Position numbers and translations under genes: made by a program | Shown: in pieces, positions 1 to 7,401 of the stretch | How the letters are laid out: each line of letters opens with the position of its first letter | Position numbering within the stretch: position 1 is the stretch's first letter | The notes under the pieces: generated by a model | Told to the model about the DNA's origin: nothing | Databases searched by the model: none | Seen by the model: the letters and a program-made list of their open reading frames with translations, nothing else | Origin: Proteobacteria bacterium UBA2383 | GTDB lineage: Bacteria; Pseudomonadota; Gammaproteobacteria; Competibacterales; Competibacteraceae | DNA: 8,747 bases | Direction: 5' to 3' | Assembly (NCBI GenBank): GCA_002343485.1 | Contig: DDST01000054.1 | Span: forward strand, 1-8,747

Positions 1-1
1 G

Positions 2-637
2 ATCGCCGCCCGCTGCATGGTCGGACGTGCGCTAGCAGAACAAGGGGTATCCGGTGAGATCATTCCCAACTATTATTCTGTCAAAGAAGCCGTGTTTCCC
101 TTCGTCAAATTTCCTGGCGTTGATCCGTTGCTGGGACCAGAAATGAAGTCGACCGGCGAAGTAATGGGAGTTGGGCGCACCTTTGGCGAAGCCTTCGCCA
201 AGGCGCAGCTTGGCGCTGGCGATCAGTTGCCACGTGGTGGCCGGGCTTTCATTAGCGTGCGCGACATCGACAAGACCAAAGCTATCGAGATTGCCCGTGA
301 TCTGGACCGGCTCGGCTTCGGACTGGTGGCCACCAAAGGGACGGCGGCGGCGCTACGCAGCCATGGGCTTGCCTGTGAAACTGTTCATAAAGTCGGCGAG
401 GGCCGGCCCCATATTGTCGACCTGATCAAGAATGACCAGATTGACCTGATCGTTAATACTACCGAAGGCAAGCAAGCGATTGCCGACTCCTTTTCCATCC
501 GCCGCGAGGCGTTGATGCATAAGGTCAGCTATACCACAACGATTGCCGCGGCGCGGGCCACTTGTCTGGCCTTGCGTGAACTTGATAACAGGAGCGTGAA
601 CTGCCTCCAGGAATTGCACCGGGAATTGCTTACATGA
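2..637 (+). CDS. carB: Carbamoyl-phosphate synthase large subunit, C-terminal part (partial, 5' end outside window)
   Basis: CarB makes carbamoyl phosphate from bicarbonate, ammonia (channelled from the glutaminase subunit CarA) and 2 ATP in the cytoplasm, feeding pyrimidine and arginine synthesis. Only the last 211 codons are present. The reading frame is open from base 2, so the gene enters from the left edge; the family is about 1,070 residues. The first ~70 visible residues are the end of the second ATP-grasp half, with the conserved stretches YYSVKEAVFPF, KFPGVDPLLGPEM and STGEVMGVGRTFGEAFAKAQ. The rest is the MGS-like allosteric domain. It keeps the TKGTA, KVGEGRPHI and VNTTEGK stretches, which match the UMP/IMP-binding segments of E. 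coli CarB as I recall them, so nucleotide control is probably retained. The TGA stop overlaps the greA start as ATGA. carA is expected upstream. Identity is very secure. Confidence 0.98.
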   Translation: MAARCMVGRALAEQGVSGEIIPNYYSVKEAVFPFVKFPGVDPLLGPEMKSTGEVMGVGRTFGEAFAKAQLGAGDQLPRGGRAFISVRDIDKTKAIEIARDLDRLGFGLVATKGTAAALRSHGLACETVHKVGEGRPHIVDLIKNDQIDLIVNTTEGKQAIADSFSIRREALMHKVSYTTTIAAARATCLALRELDNRSVNCLQELHRELLT

Positions 638-1119
638 CGACAACCCACAGAGTACCGATGACTGCAGCTGGCGCTGCCCGGCTTCGCGCCGAACTACAAG
701 AATTGAAAACGGTAGAGCGCTCACGGATTACCGCCGCCATCGCTGAAGCCCGCGCCCACGGCGACTTAAAGGAAAATGCCGAATATCATGCTGCTCGTGA
801 GCAACAGAGCTTTACTGAAGGCCGCATCGCTGAAATTGAGTCGAAATTGGCTAACGCCCAAGTTATTGATATTAGCATGATCCCTGCTTCGGACAAGGTG
901 GTGTTCGGCTCCACAGTGCGGCTGACCGAAGAAGAGAGCGAAGAAGAAAAACGTTATCAGATCGTCGGTGAGGATGAAGCCGATATTAAGGCGGGTAAAA
1001 TTTCCTTTAATTCGCCGATTGCCCGCGCCTTAATTGGCAAATTCGTCGGCGACATCGTGGATGTGCAAACACCTGGCGGCATCAAAACTTACGAAGTTAT
1101 TGATGTACAATATCTTTAA
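634..1119 (+). CDS. greA: Transcription elongation factor GreA
   Basis: GreA enters the secondary channel of backtracked RNA polymerase and stimulates cleavage of the extruded RNA 3' end so elongation can restart. The protein is 161 residues, against 158 in E. coli. Residues 1 to about 78 form the N-terminal antiparallel coiled coil. Its tip carries HGDLKENAEYHAAREQQ with the acidic pair D44 and E47, equivalent to E. coli D41 and E44, which coordinate the catalytic metal. Residues ~80-161 are the FKBP-like C-terminal domain, with DEADIKAGKIS, SPIARALIGK and the final TPGGIKTYEVIDVQYL. The ATG at 634 shares ATGA with the carB stop, which suggests translational coupling. A second in-frame ATG at 658 is closer to the E. 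coli start, but no Shine-Dalgarno is seen there. The carB-greA order is common in gamma- and betaproteobacteria. Confidence 0.98.
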   Translation: MTTTHRVPMTAAGAARLRAELQELKTVERSRITAAIAEARAHGDLKENAEYHAAREQQSFTEGRIAEIESKLANAQVIDISMIPASDKVVFGSTVRLTEEESEEEKRYQIVGEDEADIKAGKISFNSPIARALIGKFVGDIVDVQTPGGIKTYEVIDVQYL

Positions 1120-1121
1120 CC

Positions 1122-1126
1122 GGGAG
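1122..1126 (+). promoter_or_regulatory. Ribosome binding site of the serine protease (decides the start)
   Basis: GGGAG lies 3 bases after the greA stop and 6 bases before the ATG at 1133. It selects this start over the longer open frame inside greA, and over the second ATG at 1136. Confidence 0.7.
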
Positions 1127-1132
1127 TCGCCT

Positions 1133-1942
1133 ATGATGCGCCGGTTTGTTGCACAACTCTGCCAATGCCGCCTGCTTGTCCTGCTAGCAAGCAGCCTGCT
1201 ACTCATGATGAGCCAGCCTACAGTCTGGGCAGCGAGCCTGGCCGATACAGTGGAGAAGATTAAGCCCAGTATTGTCGCCATTGGCACAGTTCAGCCTGCC
1301 CGGCGGCCACCGGCCAAATTTGAAGCCAGCGGCTTTGTGGTAGGTCAAGGCCGGCAGGTTATTACCAATGCCCATGCCTTACCTGCCTTCCTTGATTCAC
1401 AGAACAAGGAAACGCTAGCGGTATTTATTGGTCAGGGCACAATGGTTGAATCACGCGCAGCGAAAAAAATCGCAATTGATCCGGAGCACGATCTGGCCTT
1501 ACTGGAGATTGATGGCCCGCCATTGCCTGCGTTGCAATTGGGTGAATCGCGGCGTTCCCGCGAAGGACAGGCTATCGCGTTCACCGGATTTCCGATCGGC
1601 GTAGTCCTGGGTCTTTTTCCAGTTACACATCAAGGCATCATTTCCGCCATCAGTCCAGTGGCTATTCCCGTACCTGCCGCCGGAAATTTAGACCCGGCCA
1701 CTATCCGGCGTTTGAAAAATGAGCCTTATGAAGTGTTGCAACTCGACGCAACTGCTTATCCTGGCAACAGTGGCAGCCCGCTATATGAACAGGATACTGG
1801 CCGGGTAATTGGGGTCATCAATAAAGTGTTTGTTCAGGGCAGTAAAGAATCTATTCTGGAAAAACCGAGTGGTATTACCTATGCCATTCCAATCCGTTAC
1901 GTTCAAGCATTGCTTAGCAGAGCAAAAGTATCGAAAAATTGA
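1133..1942 (+). CDS. Exported trypsin-like (HtrA/DegP-type) serine protease without PDZ domain
   Basis: This is a predicted envelope serine protease of 269 residues. The chosen start is the first of two adjacent ATGs at 1133, because GGGAG (1122-1126) lies 6 bases before it and the reading then begins with a good signal peptide: MMRRF, a hydrophobic core LLVLLASSLLLMM, and probable cleavage after TVWA at residue 33. The frame is open back to 1034, but that part lies inside greA. The catalytic triad is visible as H81 (VITNAHAL), D120 (DPEHDLALLEID) and S213 (YPGNSGSPLY). The chymotrypsin-like fold ends with SGITYAIPI near 246-254, and only about 15 residues follow, so there is no PDZ domain as in DegP, DegQ or DegS. 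About 30 residues at 172-200 separate the two parts of the second barrel. It follows greA by 13 bp and is probably co-transcribed. Substrate and role are unknown. Confidence 0.88.
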   Translation: MMRRFVAQLCQCRLLVLLASSLLLMMSQPTVWAASLADTVEKIKPSIVAIGTVQPARRPPAKFEASGFVVGQGRQVITNAHALPAFLDSQNKETLAVFIGQGTMVESRAAKKIAIDPEHDLALLEIDGPPLPALQLGESRRSREGQAIAFTGFPIGVVLGLFPVTHQGIISAISPVAIPVPAAGNLDPATIRRLKNEPYEVLQLDATAYPGNSGSPLYEQDTGRVIGVINKVFVQGSKESILEKPSGITYAIPIRYVQALLSRAKVSKN

Positions 1943-2005
1943 CGACCACCAGTTTCCGCGGCGCTATGGGCGCATGGTCCAAAGGTGCAGAATTCTCCCC
2001 TCCTT

Positions 2006-2380
2006 TCAAGTACTCAATGGACAAAGGCGGCCGATGATATCTAACAGGCTGTCAGGATGCACGGGCTTAGTCATCAAGGCATTGATTCCGGCTATACGCG
2101 CACTTTCGCTCAATTCCTGGTCACGCTCAGCGGTAATCATTATGATGGGAACCGGGCGATAGCCAGGCATGGCACGAATCTTCTCTGTCAGCGCAAGACC
2201 ATCCATATCATCCATATGATAATCAACGATCAAGCAGTCATAGCGGTTGGCGGCCAGCATCTCCAGAGCGCTGGCACCATCGTTGACCTGGGAAACAACA
2301 TAGTTGCCATTTTCCAGAACTAACTTCCATAGAAAGGTGATCATTTCATTGTCGTCAACGACGAGAACTTGTTTTGCCAA
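2006..2380 (-). CDS. Stand-alone CheY-like response regulator receiver protein
   Basis: This is a single receiver domain of 124 residues with no output domain. It should be phosphorylated by a histidine kinase and act through protein contacts. All the usual residues are seen: acidic pair D9-D10 (VLVVDDNE), phospho-acceptor D53 (LIVDYHMDDMDG), switch threonine T83 (IIMITAERD) and K105 (ALMTKPVHP). The start is TTG at 2380. A Shine-Dalgarno GGAGAG lies 6 bases before it, and an in-frame TAA stands two codons upstream. The first ATG, at residue 13, would remove the acidic pair. No kinase, chemotaxis or diguanylate cyclase gene is in the window, so this is an orphan regulator. It lies 172 bp downstream of the slt-like gene on the same strand and converges with the serine protease. 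It may equally be a fragment of a larger phosphorelay encoded elsewhere; the partner cannot be named. Confidence 0.93.
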   Translation of the reverse strand: MAKQVLVVDDNEMITFLWKLVLENGNYVVSQVNDGASALEMLAANRYDCLIVDYHMDDMDGLALTEKIRAMPGYRPVPIIMITAERDQELSESARIAGINALMTKPVHPDSLLDIIGRLCPLST

Positions 2381-2392
2381 AATTTACTCTCC
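2381..2392 (-). promoter_or_regulatory. Ribosome binding site for the TTG start of the receiver gene
   Basis: On the minus strand GGAGAG (2392-2387) is followed by TAAATT and then TTG at 2380. The TAA is in frame, so translation cannot begin further upstream. This supports TTG as the real initiator. Confidence 0.75.
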
Positions 2393-2460
2393 GGCTATCA
2401 CGGCGTTTTCATCGCCACATAAAACAACAACAATGTCATCAAATTCCCTAGCTCACACTG

Positions 2461-2479
2461 GCATGCTTGACAAGCATGC
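2461..2479. repeat. 19-bp near-perfect palindrome upstream of the receiver gene (possible operator)
   Basis: GCATGCTTG and CAAGCATGC are exact reverse complements separated by a single A, giving two 9-bp arms. The centre lies about 90 bp upstream of the TTG start of the receiver gene and about 83 bp beyond the slt stop. Neither strand has a T-tract after the palindrome, so it does not look like an intrinsic terminator. The length and symmetry suit a dimeric DNA-binding protein. A TTGTCA hexamer on the minus strand (2473-2468) falls within it, but the -10 at 17-bp spacing (TAGGGA) is poor, so no promoter is called. Confidence 0.5.
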
Positions 2480-2526
2480 AAAAGCAAAAGTGTATTTTCC
2501 TGGCTCTCGTCTTCCATTCTTCCATT

Positions 2527-2538
2527 TCTTTCGAAAGA
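2527..2538. repeat. 12-bp perfect palindrome just after the slt-like stop codon
   Basis: TCTTTCGAAAGA reads the same on both strands and begins 15 bp past the end of the slt-like gene. It has no loop and no following T-tract, so a terminator role is doubtful. It may be chance, or a second half of a regulatory region with the 2461-2479 palindrome. The rest of the 2381-2552 gap shows no credible gene. Confidence 0.3.
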
Positions 2539-2552
2539 TAATATGACAGCCT

Positions 2553-4574
2553 CTAACCAGCTTGCCGTCCAGTGTTTTGCAGCGGCAACACAGGTTTCAT
2601 ACGCACCCCCAGCGTGGTGTTGAGATCATCATCTTCCAGACCCAGCAGATAACGGTAAACAACAACGTACTCCATGACCCTCTGCACATAGGCCCGGGTT
2701 TCACGGTAGGGAATGGTTTCCGCCCAAATATCCGCTGGTACCGGTGTGCCGATGGGCAACCATTGTACTATTTTGCTGGGACCAGCATTGTAAGCGGCAG
2801 TAGCCAGTATCGGATTATCTTGTAACCGGTCCAGCATACGCCGCAGATAGTGAACCCCATAGCGGATATTAGTCTCTGGTTGCCGCAGGTCGAGCGTATC
2901 AACGGTGTCTTGTAAATCTTGGGCTATTTGCCGGCCCGTAGCGGGCATGAGTTGCATCAACCCCAACGCTCCAACGGGAGAACGGGCATCAGCCCGAAAG
3001 GCACTTTCCTGACGGATAAGCGCATACACCCAAGCCGGGTCCAATTGATCCTCGCGGGCGTTTGCCACCACCCTATCACGGTAAGCCAGCGGAAACCGCA
3101 GCTCCAAATCATCCCAGTGTTCCGCCTGGGCAATGGTGATGATAGCTTGATGATGCCATTCCCAGCGATGAGCCAAGCATGCCGCCTGCTTTAGCGCTAC
3201 CGGATCGAATGCCTGAGTTGCCCGCCGCCACTCCGTATCCGCCTCCCACTCACGGCCTAGGATATACAACTCCTTTGCCCGTTGCAGACCGGGAGCGCCG
3301 GCCAATAGGGCATCGAGTTCAGTCGGCGAAACCGTCAGCGGAGTATTTGCGATGGTGTAGGCAATGCCAAGCCGGTTAGCGGCTAAAAAGCTGTAATATT
3401 CCCTTTGGCCCGCAATGTTTCGGTAGGTTTGTTGCGCTTGTTCAGTCCGGCCCAGCGATTCCAGCGCTCGACCGCGCCAGTATTGCCAGCGTGGACTATC
3501 GCGCTCTTCCGGGGACAATTGATCAAGCCAGTGCAAGGCCGCTAGCCAGTCGCCCTGTTTCAGACAAACCCGAATCCGCCATTCCCGCACATCCGCATCG
3601 ACCACGGTCTCCGGCAAGGCGGTTAGCCGCGCCAGTGAGGTCGGGTGATAGTCGCTGGCAATCCATAAGGCCAGCAATCGTTCTTCATTCGCGAGATGCG
3701 GGGCCAGCGCCGGATCATGCGCCTTGAGGGTATCGAGCGCTGCTGCTGCTGCTAGCGCATCGCGTCGCCGCCAACGGCCTAAGCCATCGACCAAAACCGG
3801 CAGGACACGCGGGTCATCGATCTTTAATCGGTCACCGTCGAGAATCAAGGCCGGATCACTGGCGACTGCCAGCCAGGTATCGGCCAATAGACGATCGGCT
3901 TCCGGCATGTCAGCCCGTAGAAACCGGGCCAACCCGGTTTCTCCTTCATGCATCGCCAGCATAAACCGTTGCCAGCGCAATTCAGGCGAGAGGTGACCTT
4001 GAGTTTGCCAGACTGCAATCACTGGGTCGCAGGCATTGGGTAGTGAACTGCCGCGCAACCAGATCGTGGCGAAGTCCTGCAATGCGGGCTGGGTCTGGCC
4101 AGTCTTCAACAAGGCTTGCCGCCGCCAGCACTCGAAGGTTGGATCGCGGCTGGGAACCGCATCGCGCAGGTAATCGTCCCAGCGTTGGGCACCAGCAAGC
4201 TGGCGCAGCCAAGCGCTACGTAAGCGGTCAGCCAGAGGTGTATCGGAGTAGGTTTGCAGAAACTCCCGCATCTCAGCAGCCGGAAATGCCGGTAACCGGC
4301 GGGAGATATCCCGGTAACGCAAGTAGGGATACAACGGATAGCCCCGCAATGCCGTGTAGTCCACAGACGCGCCAGCCTGCAGCGATTGTTCAGCGAGCCG
4401 AAAGGCTTCCCGTTGCACTTGCCAAGATTCCGTGGCGCTAATATCGCCGCCGATCCCGGCGACGAGTAGACCCGCCAACAGCCAGGCTCGCCATGATTGC
4501 AAAACAGACCCCCCTTTGGGAGCCGATACTTGCAGATAGCGAGCGCCACGAGGACGATAGCCACTCAGAAACAT
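2553..4574 (-). CDS. slt: Soluble lytic murein transglycosylase, Slt70-like
   Basis: This is a periplasmic enzyme that cleaves the MurNAc-GlcNAc bond of peptidoglycan and leaves 1,6-anhydroMurNAc ends, used in wall turnover and insertion of envelope machines. The 673-residue product matches the Slt70 plan: an export signal with hydrophobic core WLLAGLLVAGIGG (31-43) and probable cleavage after ISA (47), then a long alpha-helical superhelical region with TPR-like pairs (about 50-480), then the C-terminal catalytic SLT domain (about 505-645). Catalytic glutamate E523 lies in IRQESAFRADA, followed by GALGLMQLMPATG (535-547), AAYNAGPSKI (593-602) and ETIPYRETRAYVQRV (619-633). The ATG at 4574 has GAAGG (4585-4581) 6 bases before it. 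A TTG at 4502 preceded by AAGGGGGG would give a shorter and more typical signal peptide, so the start is uncertain. E. coli Slt is 645 residues. Confidence 0.95.
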   Translation of the reverse strand: MFLSGYRPRGARYLQVSAPKGGSVLQSWRAWLLAGLLVAGIGGDISATESWQVQREAFRLAEQSLQAGASVDYTALRGYPLYPYLRYRDISRRLPAFPAAEMREFLQTYSDTPLADRLRSAWLRQLAGAQRWDDYLRDAVPSRDPTFECWRRQALLKTGQTQPALQDFATIWLRGSSLPNACDPVIAVWQTQGHLSPELRWQRFMLAMHEGETGLARFLRADMPEADRLLADTWLAVASDPALILDGDRLKIDDPRVLPVLVDGLGRWRRRDALAAAAALDTLKAHDPALAPHLANEERLLALWIASDYHPTSLARLTALPETVVDADVREWRIRVCLKQGDWLAALHWLDQLSPEERDSPRWQYWRGRALESLGRTEQAQQTYRNIAGQREYYSFLAANRLGIAYTIANTPLTVSPTELDALLAGAPGLQRAKELYILGREWEADTEWRRATQAFDPVALKQAACLAHRWEWHHQAIITIAQAEHWDDLELRFPLAYRDRVVANAREDQLDPAWVYALIRQESAFRADARSPVGALGLMQLMPATGRQIAQDLQDTVDTLDLRQPETNIRYGVHYLRRMLDRLQDNPILATAAYNAGPSKIVQWLPIGTPVPADIWAETIPYRETRAYVQRVMEYVVVYRYLLGLEDDDLNTTLGVRMKPVLPLQNTGRQAG

Positions 4575-4589
4575 GATGAACCTTCATTT

Positions 4590-4625
4590 CCCCCCCTTGG
4601 ATAAGGAGGGTGGCGCACCAGCGCC
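4590..4625. repeat. Two adjacent hairpins in the leader of the slt-like gene (palindromic intergenic element)
   Basis: Arms 4591-4598 and 4603-4610 (CCCCCCTT / AAGGAGGG) pair over 8 positions with one mismatch and a 4-base loop. Right beside them, GGCGC (4612-4616) pairs exactly with GCGCC (4621-4625) across ACCA. The element fills the 82-bp gap between the calcium pump stop and the slt-like start and ends 5 bases before the slt ribosome binding site. No T-tract follows on either strand, so it is not a standard intrinsic terminator. The style is that of dispersed palindromic repeats, but only one copy is in this window, so mobility is an inference. Confidence 0.5.
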
Positions 4626-4656
4626 GGGGTGGTTGAAGAAGGCAGCAGTTTAAGCT

Positions 4657-7344
4657 TTAAGAACCTTCCTGCTGCACCGGATTGCCAAACCATTGGTTAC
4701 GGGCGATCTTACGCGCCAGATCAACCGGAATGATCACGACGGCCATAAGCAGCACGTAAATCCATTCCTGCATCGATAAGCCGACGGTGCGCAAGATCTC
4801 GCCGCCATAGGTGATAAAGATGAGCTGAATTACCATGATCGACGGGATGATGAGACTGAACAGGCGGTTATCCAACAGATGCTCGAACAGATTCAGTCCC
4901 TGCGTGCGGGCATTGAAGGTATTAAAGATCTGGATGAACACGAAGAAGGCGAAGAAGGCGGTGAGGAACTTGGCCTGTGCTGCGTCGGAACCGATTTCAT
5001 GACCGCCGGAGAACAGGACTTTGGTTAGGTCGCTGGTCAGGAACAAGATGCTGATGAAAGCGATGAAAGCGCCATTGATCAGGATCGACGACCACATATC
5101 GGTGTTGATCAATTGTTCGTCACGCCGCATCGGTTTCTCCAGCATGTAGCGTTCCAGCGCCGCCTCGCCGGCAAAGGCGAGTCCAGCCAAGGTGTCCATG
5201 ATGATGTTCAACCACAGCAACTGGGTCATGGTCAGCGGCAGGTCGAAGCCGAAGAACTGCCCTAGGAACACCACCAGAATGGCGGAGACGTTCACTGTCA
5301 ACTGGAAGATCAGGAATTTGCGGATCGACTTGAACAGGGTGCGCCCGTACAGCACCGCCTTGGTCAGTGAGGAGAAATTGTCGTCGAGAATGACGATGTC
5401 GCCCGATTCCTTGGTCATCTCGGTACCACTGCCCATGGCGAAGCCGACATCGGCGTTTTTCACCGCTGGCGCGTCGTTGACACCGTCGCCAGTCATGCCA
5501 GCCACTAAATCCATTTCCTTGGCCAATTTCACCAAGCGGCTCTTGTCGGTCGGGAAGGCTCGCGCGACCACGTAGAGATGCGGCAGCTTCTGCTTAACTT
5601 CTTCGTCAGACAGTTGCGCCAACTCAGTAGATGTGAGGATGATTCCCTGTTCATCACCCTCCAGCAATCCTACGTCCTTGGCAATCGCCTGAGCGGTTTC
5701 CTTGGCATCGCCAGTGATCATGATGACGTGAATGCCTGCATTTTTCGCAGTTTTCACCGAAGCGTAAGAAGTTTCACGCAATTCGTCACGCATTCCAAAT
5801 ACACCGGCCAGCGTCAAATGAGCTGGCAACGCCTTGCTGTCGTCAATCGGCGTCTCAGCCACTGCGACCGCCAGCAGACGCATGGCCCGTGAAGATAACT
5901 CGCGCATGGCCGCGTCCAAGGCGCTTGGATCGCTGAGATCAACAGTATTGCCTTCTGCGTCTAAATAATGCGTGCAATTCCGCAGGATCACTTCCGGAGC
6001 GCCTTTGACCAGCGTCAGCGCCCGGTCGCCGGTCACCTGGGTCGCGGAAAACTTGCGGGTGCTGTTAAAGGGAATGACATCGGCAATGTCGACATTGCCG
6101 GTTTGCGTCAGATACGGCGCAACGAACCGCAGCAGCGCCTGTTCAGTACGGTCAGCACCGACCATCTTGATATCGTTCGGGTCGCTAGCGTCGATCACTG
6201 CACTGGTGTTGTTGCGCAGGGCAAACCCGGCAGTGTCGCGCAACGCCTGGGGAATATCGTCTAATTTTCCATACTGTGCGCCGATACCTGTCACAAAGGC
6301 GCTCACCGATAGCCGGCCCTGGGTCAGCGTGCCGGTCTTGTCGGTAAACAGGATATTTAGGCTGCCAGCGGTTTCGATACCCAACAACTTACGCACCAGC
6401 ACCTTGACGCTGAGTAATTTTTTCATGTTGATCGCCAGCACCATGGCGATCATCATCGGCAAGCCCTCCGGCACCGCCACCACGACCACGATGATGGCTA
6501 AAATCGCTGCTGTCACGAAATCTTTGATGATGATTCCGCCTTCCTGCGCCCAGTAGGCGTCGAAACTCTCAGCCTGTAGGAACATGTTGTTAAACATGAA
6601 GGCGATGAAGATAAAGGTTGCTCCGATGTAACCAAAGGTCGAAATGTGCCCGCCCAGCACCGTCAGTTTATGTTGCAGAGGCGAGAGCCGGTCCTCAGCG
6701 GACAGCAGTTCCTTCATGGTCTGACCGTAACGGGTCTGGTCGCCTACGGCGCTGGCCTGCATCACACACTCACCATCAACCAGGAGACCCGCGCGGAATA
6801 ACCGGTGTTCTTCCGCATCCGTTGCTGGGTCAGCGCCTTCAGGCAGCGCAGTTTTTTTGACCGGTTCCGATTCGCCGGTCAGGGCTGCTTCATCCACCTC
6901 GGCGTGTCCCGCGATCAGCAACCCATCGGTCGGTACCGTGTCGCCCGGCTGTAACAGGACATAGTCGCCAACCACCAGATCATTGATCGAGATTTCGGTC
7001 AGATGGCCGTTGCGAAATACCTTGACCAAGATCATTGAGGCTTCTTCCAGCAGCTTTTGGAAGGATTGCTCATTGCTGTGTTCCGACCAGGTAGCGACAA
7101 ACGTGGCGATCACCACGGCGAAGGCGATGCCGACGCTTTCATACCATTCGGCATAGCCAAAAATCGTCAAGGCCACTGTGATTAGCAGGGCGGCGATCAG
7201 AATGATAATGATGGGATCTTTCAGGTTGCCCAGCAGCTTGTCCCAGAAGGTTTCAACTTCCTGACTGGCGACGGCGTTGGAACCATGCTGGGAGCGGGAA
7301 GTTTCCACTTCCTGATCGGTAAGTCCCGGATAGGTAAATTTCAT
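4657..7344 (-). CDS. Calcium-translocating P-type ATPase, type IIB (PMCA-like)
   Basis: This inner-membrane pump, driven by ATP, probably exports Ca2+. The 895-residue protein has a cation-ATPase N-terminal region (1-40), M1-M2 (about 44-86), actuator domain with TGES (156-159), M3-M4 (about 236-307), the P and N domains, and six C-terminal helices (about 676-877). D335 in FTDKTGTLT is the phosphorylated aspartate. KGAP (447-450), MITGD (542-546) and TGDGVNDAP (618-626) complete the catalytic set. Metal ligands seen are E293 (VPEGLP, M4), N713 and D717 (NIIMD, M6), which are the site II residues. In M5, QLTVNVSA keeps N685 but has A688 where SERCA has the site I glutamate. This argues for one Ca2+ per cycle, as in PMCA. 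No calmodulin-binding tail is present. The ATG at 7344 has no clear Shine-Dalgarno. Transport of Mn2+ or another cation cannot be excluded. Confidence 0.93.
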   Translation of the reverse strand: MKFTYPGLTDQEVETSRSQHGSNAVASQEVETFWDKLLGNLKDPIIIILIAALLITVALTIFGYAEWYESVGIAFAVVIATFVATWSEHSNEQSFQKLLEEASMILVKVFRNGHLTEISINDLVVGDYVLLQPGDTVPTDGLLIAGHAEVDEAALTGESEPVKKTALPEGADPATDAEEHRLFRAGLLVDGECVMQASAVGDQTRYGQTMKELLSAEDRLSPLQHKLTVLGGHISTFGYIGATFIFIAFMFNNMFLQAESFDAYWAQEGGIIIKDFVTAAILAIIVVVVAVPEGLPMMIAMVLAINMKKLLSVKVLVRKLLGIETAGSLNILFTDKTGTLTQGRLSVSAFVTGIGAQYGKLDDIPQALRDTAGFALRNNTSAVIDASDPNDIKMVGADRTEQALLRFVAPYLTQTGNVDIADVIPFNSTRKFSATQVTGDRALTLVKGAPEVILRNCTHYLDAEGNTVDLSDPSALDAAMRELSSRAMRLLAVAVAETPIDDSKALPAHLTLAGVFGMRDELRETSYASVKTAKNAGIHVIMITGDAKETAQAIAKDVGLLEGDEQGIILTSTELAQLSDEEVKQKLPHLYVVARAFPTDKSRLVKLAKEMDLVAGMTGDGVNDAPAVKNADVGFAMGSGTEMTKESGDIVILDDNFSSLTKAVLYGRTLFKSIRKFLIFQLTVNVSAILVVFLGQFFGFDLPLTMTQLLWLNIIMDTLAGLAFAGEAALERYMLEKPMRRDEQLINTDMWSSILINGAFIAFISILFLTSDLTKVLFSGGHEIGSDAAQAKFLTAFFAFFVFIQIFNTFNARTQGLNLFEHLLDNRLFSLIIPSIMVIQLIFITYGGEILRTVGLSMQEWIYVLLMAVVIIPVDLARKIARNQWFGNPVQQEGS

Positions 7345-7401
7345 GGCGATTTTTCAACCCAAGCATTTTTGGAGGGGAGGAAATAGTTTAACAAGACGTC
7401 A

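Noticed and set aside
353..724. Minus-strand ORF of 123 codons antisense to carB and greA
   Set aside because: Both plus-strand genes are certain and highly conserved here, and the antisense product has no recognisable domain.
1034..1132. N-terminal extension of the serine protease frame
   Set aside because: It lies inside greA in another frame and would put 33 extra residues before a complete signal peptide. The ATG at 1133 has its own ribosome binding site.
1943..2005. Possible bidirectional terminator between the converging genes
   Set aside because: Only short weak stems (for example GACCA 1944-1948 with TGGTC 1975-1979) and no T-tract on either strand.
2304..2546. Plus-strand ORF of 80 codons, including a 37-codon version starting at ATG 2433
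   Set aside because: No ribosome binding site at either start. It runs antisense into the receiver gene start and crosses both palindromes, with no family resemblance.
4106..4564. Minus-strand ORF of 152 codons overlapping the start of the slt-like gene
   Set aside because: It is an alternative frame of the slt-like gene without its own ribosome binding site or domain; the slt frame carries the recognised features.
5972..6556. Plus-strand ORF of 194 codons antisense to the calcium pump
   Set aside because: It is a shadow of the conserved pump coding sequence, with low-complexity Ala/Thr/Ser composition and no motif.
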